Positions 36,514 through 45,457 of a DNA stretch of 64,000 nucleotides are shown here, piece by piece (position 1 is the stretch's first letter; each line of letters opens with the position of its first letter). The notes below the pieces were generated by a model. The model worked only from the letters and a program-made list of their open reading frames with translations. It had not been told where the DNA came from and searched no databases. The translations under genes were made by a program, and so were the position numbers. The DNA comes from Deinococcus roseus (lineage in GTDB: Bacteria > Deinococcota > Deinococci > Deinococcales > Deinococcaceae), in assembly GCF_014646895.1 (NCBI RefSeq), contig NZ_BMOD01000001.1:55162-119161 (forward strand), in the 5' to 3' direction.

Positions 36514-39222
36514 TCAGCGGGTCACAGGGTTGGGACGGTCAGGGTTGATGCCGTAATCCTTGATGGCTTTCTCGACCACTTCGGGCTTGACCTTGCCTTC
36601 TTTGGAGAGGGCATACAGGGTCTGCACCACGATGTGTTTGGCATCCACTTCAAAGAAGTCACGCAGGGCTTCGCGGCTCTCACTGCGACCAAAGCCGTCG
36701 GTACCCAGGGTCCAGACTTTGCGGTCCAGGTGTCCGTTCAGGCCATCGGCGGTGAGTTTGACATAGTCAGACACGCTGATGATCACGCCAGGAGCGTTTT
36801 CCAGTTGCTGGGCCACATAGGATTTGCGGGGCTCTGCGGTGGGGTGCAGCATGTTGTAGCGCTGCACGTCCAGGGCGTCCTGGTGGATTTCCTTGTAGCT
36901 GGTGACAGACCAGATGGACGCGTCCACGTCGTAGGCTTTCAGCATTTCCTGGGCTTCCTGGGCAGCCAGGATGGATGGCCCGGAGGCCAGAATCTGGGCC
37001 TGGTTTTTGGCCTTCTCAGCACCGCTCTTCTTGAACAGGTAGATGCCCTTGATGATGCCTTCAAAGACTTTCTCTCTGGACTCATACTCGGGCAGGGGGG
37101 CCTGCACGTAGTTCTCGTTTTCCACGGTGATGTAATAGAAGATGTCTTCCATGTCGTGGTACATGCGCTTGAGACCGTCTTCCACAATCACTGCAATTTC
37201 ATAGGCGAAGGCAGGATCGTAGACTTTCAGGTTGGGCACCACGTAGGCCTGGATCAGGCTGTTGCCGTCTTCGTGTTGCAGGCCTTCCCCGTTGAGGGTG
37301 GTGCGGCCTGCGGTGGCTCCGATCATGAAGCCTTTGCATCGCAGGTCCCCGGCAGCCCACACCAGATCTCCCACACGCTGCAGGCCGAACATGGAGTAAT
37401 ACACGTAGAAGGGAATGGTGGGCACACCAAAGTTGGCGTAGGAGGTGCCTGCAGCCACAAAGCTGGCCATGGCTCCGTCTTCGGTGATGCCTTCTTCCAG
37501 CATCTGGCCCTGGGCGGATTCTTTGTAGGCCATCAGGGTGCCAGCGTCCACGGGGGTGTACATCTGGCCTCTGGGGCTGTAAATGCCGATTCTGGGCACC
37601 AGCGCGTCCATCCCAAAAGTGCGGGCCTCGTCAGGAATGATGGGGATGATGTACTTGCCCACTTCCTTGTCGCGGATCAGCTTGCTCAAGACCTGCACGA
37701 ACGCCATGGTGGTGGACACTTCACGGCCATTGGAACCGGCGTAAAACTCGTTGAAGAAATCAAAGCCGGGGGTGTTGAGGGGTGCAGCTTTCACTTCACG
37801 GCGGGGAATCAGACCACCCAGCGCTTTGCGGCGCTCCAGAGCGTACTTGACTTCAGGGCTGTCCGGGCCGGGGTTGTAGTATTCGAGGTGCTCTGCCTGC
37901 TCATCGGTGAGGGGCAGACCCAGGAAGTCCCGCAGGCCAATCAGGCTCTTGGTGTCGAGTTTCTTGACCTGGTGGGCCACGTTTCTGGCCTGTGCGCTGT
38001 CCCCCAGACCATAACCCTTGATGGTGCGGGCAATGATGATCGACGGTCTGCCCTTGTGCTCGGTGGCAGATTTGTAAGCGGCATAGACCTTTTTCATGTC
38101 GTGACCGCCGCGGTTCAGTTTCTCCAGATCCGCGTCGCTCCAGCCCTCAATCAGGGCTTTCAGTTCAGGGGTGTTGAAGAAGTTTTCACGCAACTCCTTG
38201 CCCCCGAAGGCAGCGTAACGCTGGGATTCCCCGTCCACCAGATTTTCAAAGCGGTGAATGAGCGCTCCAGATTTGTCTTTCTGGATGAGTCTGTCCCAGT
38301 TGCTGTCCCAGACCACCTTGATGACGTTCCAGCCTGCACCACGGAACAGGGCTTCAAACTCCTGAATGACCTTGGAGTTGGCGCGCACAGGTCCGTCCAG
38401 ACGCTGCAGGTTGGCGTTCAGCACGAACACCAGGTTGTCCAGGTTTTCGTAGGCAGCGAAACGGATGGCCCCGATGGATTGGGGTTCGTCCATTTCCCCG
38501 TCTCCGAGGAACGCCCAGACTTTGCCGTTGCCTTTGTCTTTCATGCCCCGGTTTTCCAGGTACTTCATGAAACGGGCCTGATAAATGGCCTGGATGGGAC
38601 CCAGACCCATGCTCACGGTGGGGAACTCCCAGTACTCGGGCATCAGCCAGGGGTGGGGATAGCTGGACAGTCCGGGCTCGTCCTGCAGTTCACGGCGGAA
38701 GAGGTCCAGTTGCTTCTCATTGAAGCGGCCTTCCAGGAAGCTGCGGGCGTACATGCCAGGGCTGGAGTGGCCCTGGAAGAAGATCAGGTCGCGGTCCACA
38801 CCTGCGCCGTGTCCACGGAAGAAGTGGTTGTACCCGATTTCCAGCAGCTCGGCAGCAGAGGCGTAGGTGGAGAGGTGCCCCCCGATCCCGTCGCTCTTCT
38901 TGTTTGCACGGATCACCATCGCCACGCTGTTCCAGCGGTTGATGTTCATGATGCGGCGTTCCATCTCCATGTCACCGGGGAACTCGGGTTCGCGGTGCGC
39001 GGGAATGGTGTTGATGTAAGGCGTGTTCTGTTTGTGGTGAATGTTCACGCCGTGAAAGTAGGCATACTGCTTCAGTTCTTCCAGGATTTCCTGGGCACGT
39101 TCATTGCCAGCGCTTGCCAGCACGTATGCCAGCGAGTCCAGCCATTCCTGCAACTCCACGGAGTTGAGTTTTGCGAGCTGTTCAACAGGTAGGGCAGCCC
39201 GCGTGTTGGTGACATCTGCCAT
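36514..39222 (-). CDS. aceE: Pyruvate dehydrogenase E1, homodimeric AceE type
   Basis: 902-residue thiamine-diphosphate enzyme that decarboxylates pyruvate and acetylates the lipoyl group of E2. The TPP site shows FLGDGEMDEPQSIG near residue 228 and ends VLNANLQRLDGPV. The N-terminal segment NINRWNSVAMVIRANKK and IGGHLSTYASAAEL are classic AceE. Length is close to the E. coli enzyme (887). ATG 39222 follows AAAGGGG; an ORF start at 39276 adds 18 residues without family support. It lies upstream of aceF, with a hairpin between them. Confidence 0.96.
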   Translation of the reverse strand: MADVTNTRAALPVEQLAKLNSVELQEWLDSLAYVLASAGNERAQEILEELKQYAYFHGVNIHHKQNTPYINTIPAHREPEFPGDMEMERRIMNINRWNSVAMVIRANKKSDGIGGHLSTYASAAELLEIGYNHFFRGHGAGVDRDLIFFQGHSSPGMYARSFLEGRFNEKQLDLFRRELQDEPGLSSYPHPWLMPEYWEFPTVSMGLGPIQAIYQARFMKYLENRGMKDKGNGKVWAFLGDGEMDEPQSIGAIRFAAYENLDNLVFVLNANLQRLDGPVRANSKVIQEFEALFRGAGWNVIKVVWDSNWDRLIQKDKSGALIHRFENLVDGESQRYAAFGGKELRENFFNTPELKALIEGWSDADLEKLNRGGHDMKKVYAAYKSATEHKGRPSIIIARTIKGYGLGDSAQARNVAHQVKKLDTKSLIGLRDFLGLPLTDEQAEHLEYYNPGPDSPEVKYALERRKALGGLIPRREVKAAPLNTPGFDFFNEFYAGSNGREVSTTMAFVQVLSKLIRDKEVGKYIIPIIPDEARTFGMDALVPRIGIYSPRGQMYTPVDAGTLMAYKESAQGQMLEEGITEDGAMASFVAAGTSYANFGVPTIPFYVYYSMFGLQRVGDLVWAAGDLRCKGFMIGATAGRTTLNGEGLQHEDGNSLIQAYVVPNLKVYDPAFAYEIAVIVEDGLKRMYHDMEDIFYYITVENENYVQAPLPEYESREKVFEGIIKGIYLFKKSGAEKAKNQAQILASGPSILAAQEAQEMLKAYDVDASIWSVTSYKEIHQDALDVQRYNMLHPTAEPRKSYVAQQLENAPGVIISVSDYVKLTADGLNGHLDRKVWTLGTDGFGRSESREALRDFFEVDAKHIVVQTLYALSKEGKVKPEVVEKAIKDYGINPDRPNPVTR

Positions 39223-39547
39223 GATGCATTGACCCCTTTCTTTGCTAGTGGTGTACTTTGTGGGCAAGTAAACCACTTCTGAGACAAATCTACTTTAACC
39301 GCCCAGACCCCCAGCTGCATAGAGCTAAATCTTAGATCTAATTTTTGATCGGGCATGATGGCTAGACGGTGTGTGCTTGTATGCGTCTGGGAAGTCAACA
39401 GTTCACAGTGTACCCTCTGTGCTGAGGGTCAAGATGTTGCTTTTGTGACGGTGCCCAATGGTGGTGCAACCTTGCTGTGCCTTCCCCATCAAACAAAAAA
39501 ATGCCGGAAAACCCGACATTTCATGAAAAAGAGGAGCTGTAAGCCCC
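39223..39547. other. Intergenic region upstream of aceE
   Basis: 325 bases that must hold the aceE promoter, though no convincing -35/-10 pair was found. It also contains the terminator of the upstream minus-strand gene (39500-39521). Nothing else is recognised. Confidence 0.4.
39500..39521 (-). terminator. Terminator of the GRLGG-motif protein gene
   Basis: Minus-strand arms AATGTCGG / CCGGCATT (one G-U pair) around a short T-rich loop, followed by seven T. Confidence 0.75.
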
Positions 39548-39988
39548 TCAGGCAACCTGCTCAAAAACGTAGAAGGACACCAGTGCAACCAGCACACCAA
39601 TCCAGCCGGGGGCTTCTCCAAGGTTGAACTCGAAATCTTTGCCGATCACGGTTCCACCGAGGCGTCCCACCAGTTTGTGTCCGTTCTGCTGCGCAGCCAC
39701 GTCCCAGCCCACAATGGGGCCACCGAGGCGACCGGTCACCCGATCCACACCGCGCAGGGTGAGTTCCTGATCACCGATGCTGCCCACCAGGGCACCATCT
39801 TGCAGATGAACTTCGACGTTCAATCCAGCGGCAGTTCCCTGCACGCCTGTTTCTGTGATCTCCAAGTTAAAGCTTTTACCTGCGAGTTTCCCGCCGACGC
39901 GACCTTTGATAAAGTCACCGTCCAGGGCACAGCGCACGTCATATCCTGCGGCGCCGTGAAAACGACCAGTCATGAGTTCTTCAGTCAC
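39548..39988 (-). CDS. Unknown protein with repeated GRLGG motifs and a C-terminal membrane segment
   Basis: 146 residues of unrecognised family. A motif of the form G-R-L/V-G-G-x-x-x-G-x-x-F/V occurs three times (GRVGGKLAGKSF, GRLGGPIVGWDV, GRLGGTVIGKDF), spaced about 45 and then 24 residues, which suggests a small beta-sheet repeat protein. The last 20 residues (WIGVLVALVSFYVFEQ) are hydrophobic and may be a tail anchor. The start is taken as GTG 39988 because TATACT sits exactly seven bases upstream with no Shine-Dalgarno sequence; ATG 39973 is the alternative. A terminator separates it from aceE. Confidence 0.72.
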   Translation of the reverse strand: MTEELMTGRFHGAAGYDVRCALDGDFIKGRVGGKLAGKSFNLEITETGVQGTAAGLNVEVHLQDGALVGSIGDQELTLRGVDRVTGRLGGPIVGWDVAAQQNGHKLVGRLGGTVIGKDFEFNLGEAPGWIGVLVALVSFYVFEQVA

Positions 39989-40084
39989 GCTAGGTAGTAT
40001 AGCAAAGGAATCCCTGAAATGCAGGAGAGGATGCCGAGGGCTTCAGAAAGCCACTGCTGCACTCATTCAAAATATCAGGGGGAA

Positions 40085-40108
40085 TGTAGGGGCAGGCATA
40101 CCTCGCCC
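40085..40108 (+). repeat. REP-like palindrome copy A
   Basis: TGTAG followed by a decayed GGGGCRGGC...CCTCGCCC palindrome. Related to copies at 40181, 46802 and 46993. Confidence 0.55.
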
Positions 40109-40180
40109 TTTTGCACAGGAACCGAAGCCAGGAGCTTCCAGAAAACCATTGCTGAATCATGCTTAATGTCATAAGAACAC

Positions 40181-40205
40181 TGTAGGGGCGCAGCGTGCTG
40201 CGCCC
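40181..40205 (+). repeat. REP-like palindrome copy B
   Basis: TGTAG followed by perfect arms GGGCGCAG / CTGCGCCC with a 4-base loop; same orientation as copy A. Compensatory differences from the other copies keep the hairpin. Confidence 0.65.
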
Positions 40206-40250
40206 TCTTCCCAGTCTTTGCATCAGCCATAGCATTTTCTGGTCTCAGCT

Positions 40251-41486
40251 TTACTTGTTCTGGTTCTTCCGGCGGGCAAAAGACCTGTACGTGCTTTCCT
40301 TGCGGGCTTTCTGCAGGTCGCCTTTTTTCATCTGCTCTGCCAGAACATTCAGGGAATCCATCTGCTCCTGGACCCTTGGGGAAGCGGGGAGCGAGGCCAA
40401 TGCTTCGCTATAACGCATAAAAGCCGGGGCATCAAATTCCTGTTCACCTGCGGCCACTGCGACCACAGTTTCTTCCTGTTTCAGGGTGACTTCCAGCAAG
40501 GTGACGTATTCTTTAACCGCCATGTTTTCAGGCAGGGCATCGTATTGCTGCACAGGAACGACTTTCAGGCTGAGGGTCTGTTTGACCACCACCCTTTCTT
40601 CTCCTCTATCAAAGGCCACACGGGCGGTCATGAGGGGAACTTCACTCTGGCCTGCAGGGAGTTCTGGAATTCTGAAGCGCAGTGCAGATTCGGAAGCCTG
40701 ACCGTACCTGAGGTTGGGCAGCCTGTACCTGCCGGTGTTCACCGTGGCATAGCGGTTCAGCACATCGTCCAAAGTCACACCGGAATGCACCGTGATGCCC
40801 AGGCTGACCCGTCTGGCAAAAGTGCTTTCCAGGCCCTTGAGTTCCTCTTCAAAGATGGCAGGGAGCATTTCGGGGTTGCTGACATAATGATAGTTGCCAC
40901 CGCCTGCATCGGCCATGCCCATCAGCAGGTCCTCGTCATAGTCGTCTCCCATGCCGAAGGTGCTGGTGCTGACCCCGTGTTCGGAGAGTTCCAGCACCTC
41001 CTGGTTGATCTGTTTGCGGTCTGTGATCCCCACATTGGCCTGTCCGTCAGAGAGCAGCATCACCCGGTTGAGCAGGCTTTTCTGGTAATGCTCGCTGACC
41101 AGAAAGCCGCCTTTGAACCATCCACCGTGCAGATCGGTGCTGCCTCTGGCTGTCACGGTGCGGATGCGCTGTTGCAGTTGCACCCTGCTGGGTCTGGAAA
41201 TCAGCGTGCTGGGGCAAAGCACATCGATTTTGTCATCGAAGATCACCACAGAGGCGCGGTCTCCGTCCTGAAAGTGGTTCAGGCATTCGGTGGCGGCTTT
41301 TTTGGCGTACTCGATGCCTTTTCCGGTCATGCTGCCGCTGCGGTCCAGCACCAGAGAAACATTGAGCTGTGAACGTTTGTTGTTCTGGATTTGCTCGGGT
41401 GGGGTGAGTTTGACCACCACATCCAGGGTGATGGGGGTGTTTTCGGGCAGTGCGGTTTTGATGGGGAGGATCTCCAGTTTCAGCAT
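40251..41486 (-). CDS. von Willebrand factor A domain protein
   Basis: 411 residues. The VWA domain (about 40-230) has a complete MIDAS: DRSGSM, the Thr in ARGSTDLHGG, and LLSDGQANVG. The C-terminal half is beta-rich with a helical tail; no signal peptide or membrane anchor is visible, so it is probably cytosolic. It resembles bacterial TerY/YfbK-like VWA proteins that act as metal-dependent protein-interaction platforms. ATG 41486 follows AAGGAG; the longer ORF start at 41525 lacks a ribosome site. It lies 64 bases downstream of the MerR-type gene on the same strand and is very probably cotranscribed with it. Confidence 0.87.
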   Translation of the reverse strand: MLKLEILPIKTALPENTPITLDVVVKLTPPEQIQNNKRSQLNVSLVLDRSGSMTGKGIEYAKKAATECLNHFQDGDRASVVIFDDKIDVLCPSTLISRPSRVQLQQRIRTVTARGSTDLHGGWFKGGFLVSEHYQKSLLNRVMLLSDGQANVGITDRKQINQEVLELSEHGVSTSTFGMGDDYDEDLLMGMADAGGGNYHYVSNPEMLPAIFEEELKGLESTFARRVSLGITVHSGVTLDDVLNRYATVNTGRYRLPNLRYGQASESALRFRIPELPAGQSEVPLMTARVAFDRGEERVVVKQTLSLKVVPVQQYDALPENMAVKEYVTLLEVTLKQEETVVAVAAGEQEFDAPAFMRYSEALASLPASPRVQEQMDSLNVLAEQMKKGDLQKARKESTYRSFARRKNQNK

Positions 41487-41550
41487 AAAATCTCCTTTTG
41501 GGAATAAGGCACCCACACCTCCCATCAGGGGGTTCTGGGGGATGAAAGGC

Positions 41551-42228
41551 TCAGTCTTCTAACGCCTGCTGAATTTTCTTGAGGATTTTTTGCAGCAATG
41601 TGGGGTTCTTGATGGGCTCGAAATCCTCGGTGAGGTGCAACTCCACGCCTTCAGAGATGGGCACCCGGGTGTAGGTCTCGGCTTTACGGGCTTTCTTGCG
41701 CTCTCTGGCATCTCCATATTGCAGAAAATCCGGGAATGCGGGTGCTGCTGGAGCAGGTGCAGCCATCGGAGCTGGCATGGAAGGAGGCACAGAAGCTGCC
41801 AGAGGTGGCGCGGCTTCTTCTTTCTCCATCCGGCTTTCTTCTGCCTGAACTGCCCTTTTGCGGAAAAAGTCCATGGGGTGCTTTTCAGCAACACGTTCTC
41901 CCAGCAGCAAATCTTCCAGCTCTTCCAGGGTTTTCTCCTGGGTGATGGGGGCGATGATGCCAGTGGCAAAACCCGCCGCCAGCATCTTCCTTAACAACAG
42001 AAGCTGTAAGAGATGGCGGTAGGTGTAGCGGGCTTCACGGCCCTCGCGGTCCGGGCTGTCCAGCAGTCCCAGGGTGGTGTAGTGGCGAATGAGCCTGGGG
42101 TTCACCGTATCCTGCATGCGGGAATTCATTTTGTCAGCTGGCAGGAATTCAGGCAGAAGCCTGTTGACCCGTTCTGCAAAAGCATCCAGGTTCCAGCTGT
42201 CACTGTGGTAGGCTTGCAGGTTCACCAT
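41551..42228 (-). CDS. MerR-family regulator with long C-terminal extension
   Basis: 225 residues. A MerR-like winged helix is visible: NPRLIRHYTTLGLLDSPDREGREARYTYRHLLQLLLLRKML (about residues 43-83, listed here in parts: RLIRHYTTLGLL, then ARYTYRHLLQL). Unusually it is preceded by about 40 residues and followed by an Ala/Pro-rich linker and a C-terminal helix (PTLLQKILKKIQQALED) instead of the usual short dimerisation coiled coil. There are no metal-binding Cys. It starts the operon with the VWA gene under a strong promoter and could autoregulate. Confidence 0.8.
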   Translation of the reverse strand: MVNLQAYHSDSWNLDAFAERVNRLLPEFLPADKMNSRMQDTVNPRLIRHYTTLGLLDSPDREGREARYTYRHLLQLLLLRKMLAAGFATGIIAPITQEKTLEELEDLLLGERVAEKHPMDFFRKRAVQAEESRMEKEEAAPPLAASVPPSMPAPMAAPAPAAPAFPDFLQYGDARERKKARKAETYTRVPISEGVELHLTEDFEPIKNPTLLQKILKKIQQALED

Positions 42229-42236
42229 GTGTTTTC

Positions 42237-42265
42237 ATTGTCACTCTAACAGCTTGGATTGTCAA
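42237..42265 (-). promoter_or_regulatory. Promoter of the merR-VWA operon with repeated TGTCA half-sites
   Basis: On the minus strand TTGACA (42265-42260) and GACAAT (42242-42237) are separated by 17 bases, with the ATG eight bases further. On the plus strand TTGTCA recurs at 42238 and 42259, and CTGTCA near 42286, giving repeated half-sites about two helical turns apart across the promoter. Confidence 0.7.
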
Positions 42266-42321
42266 GATAGTGCTTTCAGCTTAAGCTGTCAACGTTGCAT
42301 GCCAACGTTTCAGACCGGGCG

Positions 42322-42327
42322 TATACT
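42322..42327 (+). promoter_or_regulatory. -10 element of the yjbQ-like gene, leaderless arrangement
   Basis: TATACT ends seven bases before ATG 42335; no ribosome site lies between. Confidence 0.65.
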
Positions 42328-42334
42328 CGGAAGC

Positions 42335-42763
42335 ATGTTGTGGTTTCAGACCAACCTCACCCTGCCTGCCAGAAATCGGGGCTTCCACCTGATCACAAAA
42401 GAAGTCCTGCAAGCCCTCCCAGAAATCAGCCAGATTCAGGTGGGCATGCTCAGTGTCTTCATTCAACACACCTCTGCCAGCCTCACCATCAACGAAAACG
42501 CCTCTCCAGACGTGCGGCGCGACTTCGAGCGGTATTTCAATCAGGCTGTGCCAGACGAAACTTCTTACTTTGAACACAACTATGAAGGTCCAGACGACAT
42601 GGCTGCCCACATCAAGAGCAGCCAGCTGGGGGCCAGTCTGAGCATTCCCATCCAGAACGGCAAACTGGCTCTGGGCACCTGGCAGGGCATCTACCTTGGG
42701 GAGCACCGGGACCGGGGAGGGTCCAGACGGCTGGTGGTTACAGCTTTCGGGCAGGGGAAGTAA
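42335..42763 (+). CDS. YjbQ-family protein (UPF0047; secondary thiamine-phosphate synthase type)
   Basis: 142 residues, the usual size. Conserved features of the family are present: GFHLITKEV, the core FIQHTSASLTINENASPDVRRDFE with its His and Asn, GPDDMAAHIKSSQLGASLSIPI, and the end LGTWQGIYLGEHRDRGGSRRLVVTAFG. Some members can make thiamine phosphate when overproduced, but the physiological role is not settled. The start at 42335 is supported by the leaderless -10 and by the family N-terminus. Its last 26 bases overlap the end of the convergent minus-strand gene. Confidence 0.93.
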   Translation: MLWFQTNLTLPARNRGFHLITKEVLQALPEISQIQVGMLSVFIQHTSASLTINENASPDVRRDFERYFNQAVPDETSYFEHNYEGPDDMAAHIKSSQLGASLSIPIQNGKLALGTWQGIYLGEHRDRGGSRRLVVTAFGQGK

Positions 42764-43181
42764 AACCCTGATTCCAGGTCTGATCCGGGAAAACAAAATG
42801 CCACAGGTTGTTCTCCCAGCGATAAGCAGGAAGTTTATCTTCTGGCAAAAAGGCTTTAAACACAGCCATGGCTGCAGCACACCAGAAATCTTCTGTGTTG
42901 GTATGAAAAACATGACCCTCTATCACCTTCACACAAACCCTGCAGCCATGAATCATACCCCGATCCACCAGGTTCTGAGCAGCGAAATCTGCTCCTGCAA
43001 AAGCAGACCTTGCCCATTCCAAGTCAATGCTCCAGATCCAGTCCTGGGGCCAATCCTCTGGTATGGAAAGATCGCCGGTGACTTCAATTTGCTGTGGGAG
43101 AAGCTCTGCTTCCAGTTCAACAATTCCAAAATGCCCCCTTCCACCTTTGTGAATGCCCAGTTTGTGTCTTATTCGCTTCAT
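42738..43181 (-). CDS. Unknown protein coupled to the ABC-F ATPase gene
   Basis: 147 residues, family not recognised. The N-terminus is basic (MKRIRHKLGIHKGGRGHFG), followed by an acidic Trp-rich middle (IPEDWPQDWIWSIDLEWARS) and a region with two clustered Cys (HGCRVCVKVIEGHVF). No signal peptide or membrane segment. Its ATGA start overlaps the ABC-F stop codon by four bases, so it is translationally coupled to that gene. This coupling, and Trp-rich composition conserved over the whole reading frame, argue that it is real. Its 3' end overlaps yjbQ-like DNA on the other strand. Confidence 0.7.
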   Translation of the reverse strand: MKRIRHKLGIHKGGRGHFGIVELEAELLPQQIEVTGDLSIPEDWPQDWIWSIDLEWARSAFAGADFAAQNLVDRGMIHGCRVCVKVIEGHVFHTNTEDFWCAAAMAVFKAFLPEDKLPAYRWENNLWHFVFPDQTWNQGFTSPARKL

Positions 43182-45232
43182 GATCTCCCCAGATAATTGT
43201 CCTGCAAATAATCCTTGCGGGTGTATTCCTGCCCCTCTGGCAATTTCACCCGCACCTCGCGGTACTTTTCAAACAACAAAACCAGCGCAGCCCGCACCAG
43301 ACTGCGCCTGAACCAGATTTCTGCACCATCAGAAGTGAAAGTCAATTGCCCTTCCTGGTAAATCAAAGCTGGACACTCCGGGGCATTGAGGGCTGTAAAA
43401 GTGATGCCTGTCTCATGTCGGTCTGAGGCGATTTTCAGGCCTGAATCCCGAACCAGAAAATCATAATTGGGCTGCAGGTGTTTCTCTGCGTACAGCTCAA
43501 ACAGCATCTGCTGCAGGTGGTGCCTTTCTGAACGCAGTCTCCCCTCTTCACGCTGGGACAGTTCGGTGAGGAGGGCTTTTGCAATCTCCTGCATGCGGTC
43601 TTCCATCCTGTTGATGCGTTCACTGAGGGTGGGTGGAGGAGGTGGAGGAGGTGGATCCCCGGCCAGTTCCCGGAAAGGATCCAGAGGCTCTGTGCGCGTC
43701 AGGCTGCTGTATTCCTTCAAAACCCCTTCTTCGATGGTCCAGAAGCGGGTGCCCACATTTCTGGCAAACGCCCGGTCGTGGGTCACGATGATGCAGGCCC
43801 CCTGAAAACTGTTTAAGGCCCGTTCCAGCGATTCCAGCGTTTCGATGTCCAGGTGGTTGGTGGGTTCATCCAGAAACAGCAAATCTGCTCTGGAGTGTGC
43901 AATCAGGGCCAGACCTGCACGCACCCGTTCTCCACCTGACAGTTCCAGAGGGGTTTTCTCCCAGGCCCAGCCCAGTCCGTACTGACCCAGCAGCGTGCGC
44001 GCAGTGCGTTCCGGGTAGACCTGCATGAATTGCTCTCTGAGGGTTTCCTCTTCCAGCAGACCGTGGTGCTCCTGGTCCAGGTAATTGAACCGGGTGGTGG
44101 AGTAGCGCACCTCGGCCTGGGGATCGGTGGAGTAGCGTTTTCCCAGCAACATTTCCATCAGGGTGGTTTTGCCTGTTCCGTTGGGGGCCACCAGCATGAT
44201 GCGGTCTCCCTTGCGCACCTTCAGGTCGGCATGCCGGATCACTTCCCGGTCTCCGTAACGCATGGTCAGGTTGCGTCCCCACAGCAGCATGGGAGCGCGG
44301 GCATCTCCCGCGCTGAAAAACATCTGCAGTTCTTTCTGCTTCTGGGGTGCTTCTACTTCGGTGATGTGCTCCACGCGACTGCGAACAGGACGGGGTTTTG
44401 ATCCCCACACGCTCTGCTGGTCTGCCACTTCGGTGAGGCGCAGTTTCTCCTGCAGGGTCTGCTGATGCAGACGTTGCAGGGTTTTGCGCTGGATGGCCCG
44501 TTCCAGTCGGGCTTTGGTGTACCCCCCCGGATACACCTGCACGGTCTGCTGGTCGATGTACCAGCTTTTCTGGGCCACCTGATCCAGCAAAGCCCGGTCA
44601 TGCGAAACCACAATCACCGCCTGTTTGCTGCGTTTGATGCGGCTTTCCAGCCATTCCCGCATGCGGATGTCCAGGTGGTTGGTGGGTTCATCCAGCAGCA
44701 GCAGATCTCCGGTGTCCAGCAAAGCCAGGGCCAGCGCAAAACGGGTTTTCTCTCCGCCTGAGAGGGTGTGCAAAAGCTGGTCCAGTCTGTCTCCCAGATC
44801 CAGCACGAACAGGATGCTTTTGGCGCGGTGCTCGTAAGTGTAGCCGCCTTCCCGCTCGTATTGCTGATGCAACTCATCCCACTGGTCCAGAAGCTCTGGA
44901 TGCTCACTGAGCCGGGTTTCCAGATTTCGCAATTGCTGTTCTTTTTGCACATGCGGATTGAAAGCCCGGACAGCTTCCATGACGGTGAGGTGTTCGGGCA
45001 GGATGGGGTTTTGCTGCAGGTAAGTGATTTTCAAATCATCGGGTTGCCACAAAATGCCGCTCTGGGGTTTGATGTGGCGGGTGAGCAACTGGAACAGCGT
45101 GGTCTTGCCAGAGCCATTCAGACCCATCAGGGCGATCTTGTCTCCGTAAGCCACACTGAGTGCTGGTATGTCGAACAGCAGCTTCCGTTCGGTTTCAAAA
45201 TGCAGATCTGTAAGCTGAAGCAGCGTTCTCAT
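43178..45232 (-). CDS. ABC-F family ATPase
   Basis: 684 residues with two ATPase domains and no membrane segments. Walker A motifs are GLNGSGKTT (about 38) and APNGTGKTT (about 350); signatures are TLSGGEKTR and ELSGGERVR; Walker B segments are LLLLDEPTNHLD and LLFLDEPTNHLD. Such proteins act on ribosomes, in translation-factor or antibiotic-protection roles. The interdomain linker is long, and after a run of eight Pro (about residue 540) comes a helical segment and a 100-residue C-terminal extension (IWFRRSLVRAALVLLFEKY). TACCAT ends six bases before the ATG, suggesting a leaderless mRNA. It is coupled to a small unknown gene downstream. Confidence 0.9.
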   Translation of the reverse strand: MRTLLQLTDLHFETERKLLFDIPALSVAYGDKIALMGLNGSGKTTLFQLLTRHIKPQSGILWQPDDLKITYLQQNPILPEHLTVMEAVRAFNPHVQKEQQLRNLETRLSEHPELLDQWDELHQQYEREGGYTYEHRAKSILFVLDLGDRLDQLLHTLSGGEKTRFALALALLDTGDLLLLDEPTNHLDIRMREWLESRIKRSKQAVIVVSHDRALLDQVAQKSWYIDQQTVQVYPGGYTKARLERAIQRKTLQRLHQQTLQEKLRLTEVADQQSVWGSKPRPVRSRVEHITEVEAPQKQKELQMFFSAGDARAPMLLWGRNLTMRYGDREVIRHADLKVRKGDRIMLVAPNGTGKTTLMEMLLGKRYSTDPQAEVRYSTTRFNYLDQEHHGLLEEETLREQFMQVYPERTARTLLGQYGLGWAWEKTPLELSGGERVRAGLALIAHSRADLLFLDEPTNHLDIETLESLERALNSFQGACIIVTHDRAFARNVGTRFWTIEEGVLKEYSSLTRTEPLDPFRELAGDPPPPPPPPTLSERINRMEDRMQEIAKALLTELSQREEGRLRSERHHLQQMLFELYAEKHLQPNYDFLVRDSGLKIASDRHETGITFTALNAPECPALIYQEGQLTFTSDGAEIWFRRSLVRAALVLLFEKYREVRVKLPEGQEYTRKDYLQDNYLGRS

Positions 45233-45338
45233 GCCTTCATGGTATCCGAGCCGCCGGAAAGTCTCGCCCTGCAGTTGGCTTAACCTGTTTGGCGGATGGG
45301 GTCAGGCCAGAGGCTGAATGGCCCACCAAAGGGTGAAG

Positions 45339-45361
45339 ATTTGAATCTGCATGGTTCAAAT
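45339..45361. promoter_or_regulatory. Inverted repeat upstream of the terD-VWA gene
   Basis: Perfect arms ATTTGAA / TTCAAAT around a 9-base centre, about 97 bases before the start codon. Possible operator; no T-run. Confidence 0.45.
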
Positions 45362-45457
45362 TAAAGCCCAATCAGGATTCGCCCCATCTGCCAGATCATG
45401 CACCCCAGGCAACGCCAGTGCCACTGGTCGCGTAATAGCACACATAAGGGGGAATTC

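Larger units (their letters stand above)
39989..40250. other. Intergenic region carrying two REP-like palindromes
   Basis: 262 bases with no supported gene. It contains the minus-strand leaderless promoter TATACT (39996-40001) and two GTAG-headed palindromes at 40085-40108 and 40181-40205. Confidence 0.55.
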
